A stretch of DNA of 64,000 nt, from NCBI GenBank assembly GCA_027452215.1, contig DAIDGQ010000027.1:1-64000 (forward strand), read 5' to 3'. This document shows positions 1 to 6,658 of the stretch, piece by piece. This stretch comes from Granulicella sp. (lineage in GTDB: Bacteria > Acidobacteriota > Terriglobia > Terriglobales > Acidobacteriaceae). The notes beneath the pieces are model-generated. The model was not told the origin of the DNA. It was given only the letters and a program-made list of their open reading frames with translations, and ran no database searches. Each line of letters opens with the position of its first letter. Position 1 is the first letter of the stretch. Both the position numbers and the translations under genes were made by a program.

Positions 1-19
1 CCCGGACTTCGATTCATCC

Positions 20-661
20 ATGCCCAGGCCCCTCTCCTTTGACGCCCTCGCTCCGCCTCCCTCTCAGCCTCTCGCTCCCTCCCTCCGCACCGCGGCTCTC
101 GAAGCTCTGCGCGCCGAAATCGGCGACTGTACCCGCTGTCCGCTCGCCTACGGTGGTCGTCACAACATTGTCTTCGCCGACGGTGATCCCAACGCCCGCC
201 TCATGTTCGTCGGCGAAGGTCCCGGTGCCGACGAAGACGCCACCGGCCTCCCCTTCGTCGGCAAGGCCGGCCAGCTGCTCAACAACATGATCGCCGCCAT
301 GGGACTCAAGCGAGAAGACGTCTACATCGCCAACATCGTCAAGTGCCGCCCTCCCGCCAACCGCACGCCCGAGTTCGTCGAGGCCACCACCTGCTCTCCC
401 TTCCTCCTCCGCCAGATCGACATCGTGCGTCCCGAGATCATCGTCGCCCTCGGAGCCACAGCCGCAACCTATCTCCTCGGCGTCAAGCAGTCGCTCGCCT
501 CCCTCCGCGGCCAGTGGCACACCGCTCGAGGTGCCAAGGTCGCCGTCACCTACCACCCTGCGTTCCTTCTCCGCGATCCTCGCCAGAAGGGTGAGGCCTG
601 GAAGGATCTACAGCGAGTCATGGCCGAGATGGGCCTCACGCCTCCCCGGCGTGCCACCTAG
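20..661 (+). CDS. Family 4 uracil-DNA glycosylase (Fe-S)
   Basis: Removes uracil from DNA in base-excision repair, in the cytoplasm. Four cysteines suited to a 4Fe-4S cluster are visible: C37 and C40 (CTRCPL), C109 (KCRPP) and C125 (TTCSPF). The active-site loop GEGPGADED lies at 65-73 and the second motif YHPAFLLR at 178-185, as in thermophile-type family 4 enzymes. The length (213 aa) is normal for the family. The frame stays open to the window edge, so the true start could lie upstream of position 1; the chosen ATG is the first in view. The N-terminal 25 residues are Pro/Leu/Ala rich and may be a linker. The next feature downstream is tRNA-Ala. Confidence 0.93.
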   Translation: MPRPLSFDALAPPPSQPLAPSLRTAALEALRAEIGDCTRCPLAYGGRHNIVFADGDPNARLMFVGEGPGADEDATGLPFVGKAGQLLNNMIAAMGLKREDVYIANIVKCRPPANRTPEFVEATTCSPFLLRQIDIVRPEIIVALGATAATYLLGVKQSLASLRGQWHTARGAKVAVTYHPAFLLRDPRQKGEAWKDLQRVMAEMGLTPPRRAT

Positions 662-673
662 GTCTCTTCATGC

Positions 674-703
674 TTGGAGCCATGGCCAATCTCCTGCTAA
701 ACT
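674..703 (+). promoter_or_regulatory. Putative promoter of tRNA-Ala
   Basis: A TTGGAG -35-like box (674-679) and a TAAACT -10-like box (698-703) are 18 bp apart. They lie about 60 bp before the tRNA gene, so a short 5' leader would be removed. Called by eye. Confidence 0.35.
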
Positions 704-760
704 AACTCTCGTGGCAGAGTGCGGGTGCGGCTTTTTGCGCGTTCCTTCAGTCTGTGGTGT

Positions 761-836
761 GGGGCTGTAGCTCAGCTGGGAGAGCGCCTCGTTCGCAACG
801 AGGAGGTCAGCGGTTCGATCCCGCTCAGCTCCACCA
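761..836 (+). tRNA. tRNA-Ala(CGC)
   Basis: A complete cloverleaf of 73 nt plus encoded CCA (834-836). The acceptor stem pairs GGGGCTG with CAGCTCC and includes the G3-U70 wobble that identifies alanine tRNAs. The anticodon arm CCTCG/CGAGG closes the loop TTCGCAA, giving anticodon CGC, which reads GCG codons. The T loop is GGTTCGATCCC-like. Confidence 0.97.
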
Positions 837-914
837 AATCCATCACGCAAACGTACCTCTCGTGATACGAGTCCCACACTCGACCTGGCCTTACAATCAT
901 TCCAGACGTAGTAA

Positions 915-994
915 GGGTGATGGAGTTCACCCCAACCGCTGTGTCCTCTTCGGATGCAGATGATGACTCCTCACAGGGAATCGCCCTGCTGAGG
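915..994 (+). promoter_or_regulatory. Fluoride (crcB-motif) riboswitch with downstream hairpin
   Basis: Positions 915-970 match the fluoride aptamer pattern: GGGTGATGGAGTTCACCCC, then AACCGCT, a small hairpin, and GATGATGACTCC. GGAGT (922-926) can pair with ACTCC (966-970) as the long-range helix. Immediately after, CCTCACAGGG (969-978) pairs with CCCTGCTGAGG (984-994), with one bulged C. This hairpin shares bases 969-970 with the aptamer helix, so the two are mutually exclusive, as expected for an expression platform. No U-run follows, so control may not be simple termination. The next gene is the fluoride exporter crcB, about 210 bp downstream, which supports the call. Confidence 0.85.
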
Positions 995-1202
995 ATGTGT
1001 CTCGTCTCGGCGATCCCCCAAATCAATCAGAAGCGCCTGGCAGATCTTCGCCATGGCTCCGGGTGAGCTGCATGACGACCGCAACGACTTCGCTCCACTC
1101 CTCCCACGTCGGATCTCATCCACGAACCGACCCTCCCCATCGCCGCCCCGCCGCGCAGCATTCGCATGCCGCGGCCCGCGTCGCCCCGAAGGGAGCCTCC
1201 GC

Positions 1203-1580
1203 GTGAAACGCTATTTGCTCATCGCCCTCGGCGGAGCTCTCGGGGCCATCGCCCGCTACGTCGTTGGCGTCTTCGCCGCCGAACGATTCGGACAGCGATT
1301 TCCCGTAGGTACGCTCTCCATCAACCTCAGTGCCTGCTTCATGATCGGCTTCCTTCTTGAGTACCTCAACCGTCATACCGGCATGAGCCCGGTCTGGAGA
1401 TATGGTGTCGCCATCGGCTTCATCGGTGCCTTCTCCACCTTCTCCACCTTCGAGTGGGAGACCTGGTCGGACCTCACCAGCGGAGCCTTCTGGATTGCCA
1501 TTCTCTATGTCGCCGTCAGCTTGATCGCCGGCCTCATCGCTGTCGCGCTTGGATCGTCCACCGCGCGGTCGATCTCATAG
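1203..1580 (+). CDS. crcB: CrcB/Fluc fluoride channel
   Basis: Small membrane protein that exports fluoride as a dual-topology dimer in the inner membrane. The 125 aa protein has four hydrophobic segments, the conserved GTLSINL with Asn41, and GFIGAFSTFSTFEW (72-85) with the phenylalanine/threonine track typical of Fluc. A conserved Gly after Asn41 is Ala here. The GTG at 1203 is chosen because GAAGGGA (1188-1194) sits 8 nt upstream and the protein then starts VKRYLL like its relatives. An in-frame ATG at 1053 would add 50 unlike residues. The fluoride riboswitch upstream and the DUF190 genes downstream fit a fluoride-resistance unit. Confidence 0.93.
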   Translation: MKRYLLIALGGALGAIARYVVGVFAAERFGQRFPVGTLSINLSACFMIGFLLEYLNRHTGMSPVWRYGVAIGFIGAFSTFSTFEWETWSDLTSGAFWIAILYVAVSLIAGLIAVALGSSTARSIS

Positions 1581-1635
1581 CCTTCACACCGCATCCGACA
1601 GTGCAAGCGCACCATCGCAGTCGCAGGGAGGGGAA

Positions 1636-2358
1636 ATGCAGCAGCCAGGCAAAGCACTCAAGGTCTCCATCTACGTCGCCGATGGATCAACGCACCACGG
1701 CGTAGCCAGCGCCTCAGCGCTGCTCGACTTCCTGTTCTATCGAGGAGTCTCCGGAGCGACTGTCTTCAAAGGCGTCGCAGGATTCGGTGCAGATCATCAC
1801 CTGCATACCGCCTCCCTCGTCGATGTCTCGGATCGTCTCCCCATCAAAGTCGAGTTCATCGAAACTCCCGCCACGGTCGAGCAGCTGCTCCCCAGGCTCA
1901 AGGAGCTCTGCGGAACCGGCATGATCGAAATCCAGGAGACCACCATCGTCAAGGCCGCCAACTCCGCCTCTCCGCCTCCGCCCGTACATCACAAGGTCGA
2001 AGGCAAAGCGAAGCTGCTCCGCATCTACATCGATGAAACCGATAAGTGGCATGATAAGTCGCTCCACCAAGCCCTCGTCGAAGCTCTCCGAGCCAACGAC
2101 ATCGCAGGGGTCACCGTCTACAAAGCAATCCTCGGCTATGGCTCCGGAAAGCACGTCCATCAACGCCACGTCTTCTCCACCGGAGCCTCCCTCATGCTCA
2201 GCGTCATCGACATCGAGCCGAAGATCCGCAGCTTTCTCCCCCTCCTTGACAAGATGATGCCCAACGGCCTCGTCGTCCTCTCCGACGTCGACGTCATTAC
2301 CTACCGCCAGGGCAGCGCATCGCCGCTGGCCTTCCCCGATGAGGCACCCCATGCGTAA
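1636..2358 (+). CDS. Tandem DUF190 protein
   Basis: The 240 aa protein holds two DUF190 domains, about residues 8-108 and 120-228. Each starts KVSIYVADGSTHHG- or LLRIYIDETDKWHD-like, followed by GATVFKGVAGFG or GVTVYKAILGYG. DUF190 proteins have a ferredoxin/PII-like fold and often sit beside crcB; their role in fluoride tolerance is not established. The start at 1636 follows a strong GGGAGGGG ribosome site. An upstream ATG at 1549 lies inside the crcB tail and is rejected. The gene is probably cotranscribed with crcB (55 bp gap) and with the next gene (8 bp overlap). Confidence 0.85.
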   Translation: MQQPGKALKVSIYVADGSTHHGVASASALLDFLFYRGVSGATVFKGVAGFGADHHLHTASLVDVSDRLPIKVEFIETPATVEQLLPRLKELCGTGMIEIQETTIVKAANSASPPPPVHHKVEGKAKLLRIYIDETDKWHDKSLHQALVEALRANDIAGVTVYKAILGYGSGKHVHQRHVFSTGASLMLSVIDIEPKIRSFLPLLDKMMPNGLVVLSDVDVITYRQGSASPLAFPDEAPHA

Positions 2359-2701
2359 AGAAGAGTTCAACGCCAGGATGGTGCGCATCCACTTCAGCCA
2401 GAAAGATCAGTGGAATGGCCGGCCACTCCATGAAGCGATTCTGTCCCTCTGCATGGACCTCGGCCTCGCCGGAGCCACTGTTTATCAGGGTGTGGAGGGC
2501 TTTGGCCTCAGCGCCCACATCCATCACTCCAGCCTCTGGCCCGGCTCGAACGATCCTCCCATCATGATCACCATCATCGATCGCGAAGATCAGATCGCAA
2601 CCCTCCTTCCCCACCTCGACAAGATGGTCTCAGAGGGCGTCGTCGCCATCTCTGACGTTGAAGTGATCCGCTATCGTAACCATCTACCCTCCGCTTCGTA
2701 A
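2351..2701 (+). CDS. Single-domain DUF190 protein
   Basis: The 116 aa protein is one DUF190 domain, with VRIHFSQKDQWNGRPL at the N-terminal side, GATVYQGVEGFG, and a final DKMVSEGVVAISDVEVIRY strand. The start at 2351 overlaps the stop of the tandem DUF190 gene by 8 bp and has GATGAGG about 7 nt upstream, so translation is probably coupled. An in-frame ATG at 2339 would overlap more. It ends only 5 bp before the convergent radical SAM gene. Any function would be in the fluoride-responsive operon; the biochemical role is unknown. Confidence 0.82.
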   Translation: MRKEEFNARMVRIHFSQKDQWNGRPLHEAILSLCMDLGLAGATVYQGVEGFGLSAHIHHSSLWPGSNDPPIMITIIDREDQIATLLPHLDKMVSEGVVAISDVEVIRYRNHLPSAS

Positions 2702-2706
2702 CGTCG

Positions 2707-4107
2707 TCACATCCGTGCGCCCGCCATCACGCGAAGCACCGTGCCAAGGCTCTGCCTCGTTCGATCGCAAAACGCATAATCCATCTCCCCAATGGATCCG
2801 GTGCGAATGTAGTTGTTCCCAATGCACGCATGACAGACGAACCGCGCGTAACACGAAGAGCAATTAATATTCGTCACCCTCGTATTGGCAATAACTTCCG
2901 CCATCACATCACTCCCCAGAATCTGCCCCAGGTCGTCCGTCAATATGTTCCCCATTCTGAATCGCGTATTGCCCGCGAACATCCAGCAAGGGTAGACATC
3001 TGCATGGGCATCGACGACCAGCTGCGCCGTCCCAGCCGAGCACATCGCCGTCGTCGCAGACCTCTTCGCCAGCGCCCGCATCATCTCCTCCACACAGTTA
3101 AGCCTAGGCCCGCCAGCGGCTGCGTCTCCTTCCGCCAACTCGTCCAGAATATTGGTCGCACTCATCTCGACCGCATCCTGAAACTCCTCATCCAGCGCGG
3201 CCGAATCTGCGTCGGCTCCCCTCAGTGCATGACCCTCCGGCAGGCAGGCAACAGTGATATGCGGTGCCACCACGCCAAACTCCTCCGCAATAAAATTCAA
3301 GCGCTGCGAAACCGACAACCCGCCATCTGCCTGCGCTCCCGTCACCGTGCTCTCAATCGAAACCGACTCCGCATGTGCCTCCGCATAGCGCTTGATATTG
3401 AGAGAAACAGCATCGTAAGAACCCGTCCCATCCTTCCGAATTCTCACCAGGTCATGGGTCGCCTTCGGACCATCCACGCTAAACGTCAACTGAATCCCAA
3501 ACCTCTCGATCACCGCGTACAGGAGCTCCGAGATTCGCACCCCATTTGTAATCATTCCGAATCGCGGCGTCCTTCGCCCCAACCGCACTGCCTCCGAGAC
3601 GCAATACTCACAGCCCTCTTCGATGGCCTCTTCACTAAGAGAAGGCTCCCCGCCAATGAACATAAGGGTCTCGATCGTCTCGAAAAACTCATAGCACCGA
3701 TCGATCGCAGTCCTGATAGCCCTTCGTCCAAGACATCGCGCCGGATGCTTGAGGGCCGTCTCCTTCTCATAGCAATAGCGACACTGCAAATTGCAGTAGT
3801 TATTCACCATCAGCACGAGCTTCGGAAGAACTCTCCTTCGACCCGGCTCGCCCACTAGCGACGAACGAAACGTCTCCAACTTCGGAGCTCTCAAGACACA
3901 GTCCACCGTGGCCCGCAAAAAGCCGGCAACCCCCTCGCTCTCCATCTCCGCCTCGGCCTCGCGTGACAGCGCGGCCTTCGCGATTCGCAACCCGTCAGGG
4001 CTCAATCTCATCAGCACCAAGCGTTCGGGGCAGAACAGCAGCGGAGCATCCTGCTCTCCGAGCACCACCAGGTCGAGAGCCAGAAACTGCTCCAGCAGAG
4101 ACTTCAT
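2707..4107 (-). CDS. Radical SAM/SPASM peptide maturase (RiPP)
   Basis: The 466 aa enzyme has a radical SAM core with CNLQCRYC (C105, C109, C112) binding the SAM 4Fe-4S cluster, GGEP at 152-155, and a C-terminal SPASM region with seven cysteines (C356, C374, C416, C419, C425, C428, C447) for auxiliary clusters. This arrangement is known in peptide-modifying enzymes such as sactisynthases and anaerobic sulfatase maturases. The first 90 residues precede the core and contain a stretch that could be a PqqD-like leader-binding domain (inference). The gene just upstream encodes a 46-49 residue peptide, which makes RiPP maturation the most likely role. A strong hairpin separates the two. No sulfatase, transporter or protease is adjacent. 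Confidence 0.88.
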   Translation of the reverse strand: MKSLLEQFLALDLVVLGEQDAPLLFCPERLVLMRLSPDGLRIAKAALSREAEAEMESEGVAGFLRATVDCVLRAPKLETFRSSLVGEPGRRRVLPKLVLMVNNYCNLQCRYCYEKETALKHPARCLGRRAIRTAIDRCYEFFETIETLMFIGGEPSLSEEAIEEGCEYCVSEAVRLGRRTPRFGMITNGVRISELLYAVIERFGIQLTFSVDGPKATHDLVRIRKDGTGSYDAVSLNIKRYAEAHAESVSIESTVTGAQADGGLSVSQRLNFIAEEFGVVAPHITVACLPEGHALRGADADSAALDEEFQDAVEMSATNILDELAEGDAAAGGPRLNCVEEMMRALAKRSATTAMCSAGTAQLVVDAHADVYPCWMFAGNTRFRMGNILTDDLGQILGSDVMAEVIANTRVTNINCSSCYARFVCHACIGNNYIRTGSIGEMDYAFCDRTRQSLGTVLRVMAGARM

Positions 4108-4142
4108 TTCGTCCTTCGTCTTCCTTCAGTCGTACGCAAAAC

Positions 4143-4176
4143 GGGCAGCACGCCGCCGACTCGTCGGGTGCTGCCC
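4143..4176 (-). terminator. Hairpin between peptide gene and maturase (attenuator or partial terminator)
   Basis: A perfect 9-bp stem GGGCAGCAC/GTGCTGCCC (4143-4151 with 4168-4176), with CCGA/TCGG able to extend inside the loop. On the minus strand it follows the peptide stop codon and is followed by GTTTTGC. Such a structure could give more peptide than maturase mRNA, an expression ratio common in RiPP operons. Confidence 0.6.
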
Positions 4177-4213
4177 ATCTCAATCAACGCCGCGGGATAC
4201 CCGTTGCGCGATG

Positions 4214-4354
4214 CTAAGACGACGGAGTCTGCGTCGGAGGCGTGCACCCGGACCCCTTGCTGGCCGCCACGCCCTCCGCCATCCTGCGAAGGCTCCCCAG
4301 GTCGACCAGTTCAATCCACGGCTTAGGCTCCGCGAGTTCCTTTTCATTCGTCAT
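4214..4354 (-). CDS. Putative RiPP precursor peptide (46 aa)
   Basis: Read by hand. Translation from 4354 gives an N-terminal part rich in Glu, Lys and Pro, then PWIELVDLGSLRRMAEG, then a tail with ASKGSGCTPPTQTPSS at the C-terminus. The acidic, amphipathic front looks like a leader, and the Gly/Ser/Cys/Pro/Thr tail like a core with a single cysteine (residue 37 of 46). The ribosome site AAGGAG (4365-4370) is 10 nt from this ATG; another in-frame ATG at 4363 is only 1 nt away and would add three residues (49 aa). The maturase follows 106 bp downstream on the same strand. I do not recognise the peptide family. The gene could be missed by length cut-offs. Coding status rests on the ribosome site, the partner enzyme and composition. 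Confidence 0.72.
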   Translation of the reverse strand: MTNEKELAEPKPWIELVDLGSLRRMAEGVAASKGSGCTPPTQTPSS

Positions 4355-4587
4355 CGTTTCCATTCTCCTTCTCTCGTTGGGGCTTCCAACTGCCTCAAGG
4401 ATTGCGTCGCATCCCGCTTCAGTCTGTGACGTTCATCACCGATTTTTCGTCCCATTTCTGCCGACGCCGCTCGATCATCAATTCGTAGTCGCGAGGCACT
4501 TCCTCCACGTCGCACACGAAGTTTCTGCAGGCAGCGGTTTTGCAGGAAGCGACCCACGTCCTGTTTCATTGCGCCTCAGCCGCAAGG

Positions 4588-4593
4588 TATAAT
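4588..4593 (+). promoter_or_regulatory. -10 box of tRNA-Gly
   Basis: A perfect TATAAT, 10 nt before the first base of the tRNA, with a TTTCAT -35-like box 18 bp upstream (4564-4569). The mature 5' end is therefore close to the transcription start. Confidence 0.55.
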
Positions 4594-4603
4594 TCGACCT
4601 GTT

Positions 4604-4678
4604 GCGGGAGTAGTTCAGTGGCAGAACGTCAGCTTCCCAAGCTGAATGTCGCCGGTTCGATCCCGGTCTCCCGCTCCA
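4604..4678 (+). tRNA. tRNA-Gly(CCC)
   Basis: Cloverleaf with acceptor GCGGGAG/CTCCCGC, discriminator T and encoded CCA (4676-4678). The anticodon stem TCAGC/GCTGA closes the loop TTCCCAA, giving anticodon CCC for GGG codons. The T arm GCCGGTTCGATCCCGGT is regular. Confidence 0.96.
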
Positions 4679-4698
4679 AAGTTCAGCTCCACAAACAC

Positions 4699-4732
4699 AA
4701 AGGCCGCGCTCCTCAGCGCGGCCTTTGTTCTT
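4699..4732 (+). terminator. Bidirectional terminator between tRNA-Gly and ctp
   Basis: A perfect 12-bp stem AAAGGCCGCGCT/AGCGCGGCCTTT with loop CCTC (4699-4726), followed by GTTCTTCC on the plus strand. The A/T ends on both sides let it serve tRNA-Gly on the plus strand and the protease gene (stop at 4745) on the minus strand. Confidence 0.85.
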
Positions 4733-4744
4733 CCTCACGGCGGG

Positions 4745-6370
4745 CTAGTTTTTCGCACTCGCTGTCTGTGTCTTCTGCTCCGTGGCCAGCGTATGATTCT
4801 CGAGCGCCAGCGCCTCCGGCATGTACGACAGCGCCTTGTTGATCTGCGGATCCCACTCGGTGATCACCTCGCTGCCCGCGGCCTGCCCAAACGACGATGT
4901 AAACAACTCCGTCTTGATCCGCGCCTTCAGCCAATCCAGGTTGTCAGCAAACTCCTTGTCCGTAAAGTCAATCTTCTGCGCCTTCAGGAAGTCCTTGAAC
5001 TGTTGCTGCAATGCATCATCGACCACCAGCTCTTTCGTCACCGTATGGTTGGAAAGATAGTGCTTGCTGAAGTCGAAGAACGCATAGTGCATCAGCATCT
5101 CATCTTGGAAATGATTGCTCTTCAGCTCCGGAATCTTCTCATCCGGAGTAATCCCTCCGCCGCCATACACCGTACGTCCCGAGTCCGTCAGCTTCACCTC
5201 TTTATTGGTGTCGTTTGCCGGAGCCGCATCGTTGCGCACATAGTAGTAGTCGTACAGCGAAACGCCGTTGTAATTCCGCTGAATCAAGCGTCCCGACGGA
5301 GTGTAATAGTGATACGTCGTCAGCGCCAGCCCGGCGTTCTCAGAGATCGGGAATACCGTCTGCACCAGGCCCTTCCCGAACGTCGTCTCGCCCACAATTA
5401 GCGCCCGATCATGATCCTGCAGAGCTCCTGAAATAATCTCCGCAGCCGACGCCGTGTTGCGATTCACCAGCACTACGATAGGGTATTTCGCATCCGACCC
5501 GCTCGGAACCGTATACACCTGATCCGGGAAAACGCCCTTCCTCGCTCGCTGCGATACGACGATCTGTCCCTTCTGCAGGAACTTGTCGCACACATTAACG
5601 GCCTCGTTCAACAGTCCGCCCGGATTGCCGCGCAGGTCGATCAGCAGCCCCTGCAGCCCGGGCCCAAACTTGTCCAGCGCCATCTGCACTTCGTGCGACG
5701 TCGTCTCCATCTCGTTCGTGATATGGATATACCCGATGCCCGGCTTGATCATGAACGCAAGGTCAACCGAGTACTGTGGAATCTCATCGCGAATCAGGTC
5801 GAACACCAACGGCTTGGCCGATCCCTCCCGCCCCATCGTCACAGACACATGCGTCCCGCGAGGTCCCTTCAACACCGCAGCCACCGCGGCCGAATCCATA
5901 TTCTCCGCCGACTTGCCATCTACCGCCATGATCACGTCCCCCGGATGAATACCCGCGCGGTACGCCGGCGTTCCTTCCTGCGGTGACACAACCACAATCT
6001 TGTTATTCTGCTGCACGATCCGCATGCCTACGCCGTAATATTTGCCGCTCTGTTCTTCGCGCATCTGCGCGTAGCTCTTCGGATCGTAGAAATTCGAGTG
6101 CGGATCCAGCACATGCAGCATGCCCGGAATCGCGCCGTCGTAGATCGCCTTGTCCACCTGGTCGGTGTTCAGCTTGTTGGCGTAGTTCTCCTCCACCAGC
6201 GCATAGACGTCCGTGAACTGCTTCATCGAGTCACGCAGCGTCGATTGGTCCGTCGCCGATTGCGCCGCCACGCCGCCGCCGATAATAGAGCCCGTGAACC
6301 CGCAGGCTGCGAGAAAGATGGTTGCTGTAAACAGCGCGCGACGAGTAGGGGAAGCCGTAGAGAAAGCCAT
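4745..6370 (-). CDS. C-terminal processing peptidase (S41A)
   Basis: Periplasmic serine protease that trims proteins from the C-terminus. The 541 aa protein has an N-terminal hydrophobic segment (residues 11-37) for export or anchoring, a PDZ domain around 113-180, and the S41 core with DLRGNPGG (245-252) and the Ser/Lys dyad S308 (NTASAAE) and K333 (FGKG). The C-terminal 140 residues resemble the extra domain of long Ctp proteins. The frame opens at 6475, but a TATACT box at 6442-6447 would place transcription after that codon, so the ATG at 6370 is preferred. No strong ribosome site is seen. It is divergent from the SurA-like gene; both act in envelope protein quality control. Confidence 0.9.
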   Translation of the reverse strand: MAFSTASPTRRALFTATIFLAACGFTGSIIGGGVAAQSATDQSTLRDSMKQFTDVYALVEENYANKLNTDQVDKAIYDGAIPGMLHVLDPHSNFYDPKSYAQMREEQSGKYYGVGMRIVQQNNKIVVVSPQEGTPAYRAGIHPGDVIMAVDGKSAENMDSAAVAAVLKGPRGTHVSVTMGREGSAKPLVFDLIRDEIPQYSVDLAFMIKPGIGYIHITNEMETTSHEVQMALDKFGPGLQGLLIDLRGNPGGLLNEAVNVCDKFLQKGQIVVSQRARKGVFPDQVYTVPSGSDAKYPIVVLVNRNTASAAEIISGALQDHDRALIVGETTFGKGLVQTVFPISENAGLALTTYHYYTPSGRLIQRNYNGVSLYDYYYVRNDAAPANDTNKEVKLTDSGRTVYGGGGITPDEKIPELKSNHFQDEMLMHYAFFDFSKHYLSNHTVTKELVVDDALQQQFKDFLKAQKIDFTDKEFADNLDWLKARIKTELFTSSFGQAAGSEVITEWDPQINKALSYMPEALALENHTLATEQKTQTASAKN

Positions 6371-6441
6371 AGGGTAGTGGTAAAACCTCGAGGTACACGG
6401 CCTGCAGATCTGCTCTATCGCAGCCGTCTCCATTTGGACGG

Positions 6442-6447
6442 AGTATA
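6442..6447 (-). promoter_or_regulatory. Putative -10 box for the ctp gene
   Basis: TATACT on the minus strand, about 70 bp before the chosen start codon. The -35 region is weak. Its position argues against the longest open frame. Confidence 0.4.
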
Positions 6448-6658
6448 GCATCGCCAGGTTAGCCTTTACCCGCATTTACTGTGCCATCCGTTGCTCCGGC
6501 GCTCTTCTCAACGGCACTCGCACGCCTCCGTGTCCCCACGGGAGCCTTTCCACGGGTAGAATGAAGTTGCCAGATAACCTCTACCCGGCCGCGCGGTCTA
6601 ATCCTCATCGGACCGCAGGGGCAGCATTCCTGCACGGGCGGTTCTGCATAAGGATCGG

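Noticed and set aside
14-556. 180-codon frame on the minus strand opposite the uracil-DNA glycosylase
   Set aside because: Gly/Glu/Asp-rich shadow with no family motif; the plus-strand frame has intact Fe-S and active-site motifs.
2830-3858. 342-codon plus-strand frame opposite the radical SAM gene
   Set aside because: Arg/His/Pro-rich, no recognisable domain; the opposite strand encodes the conserved enzyme.
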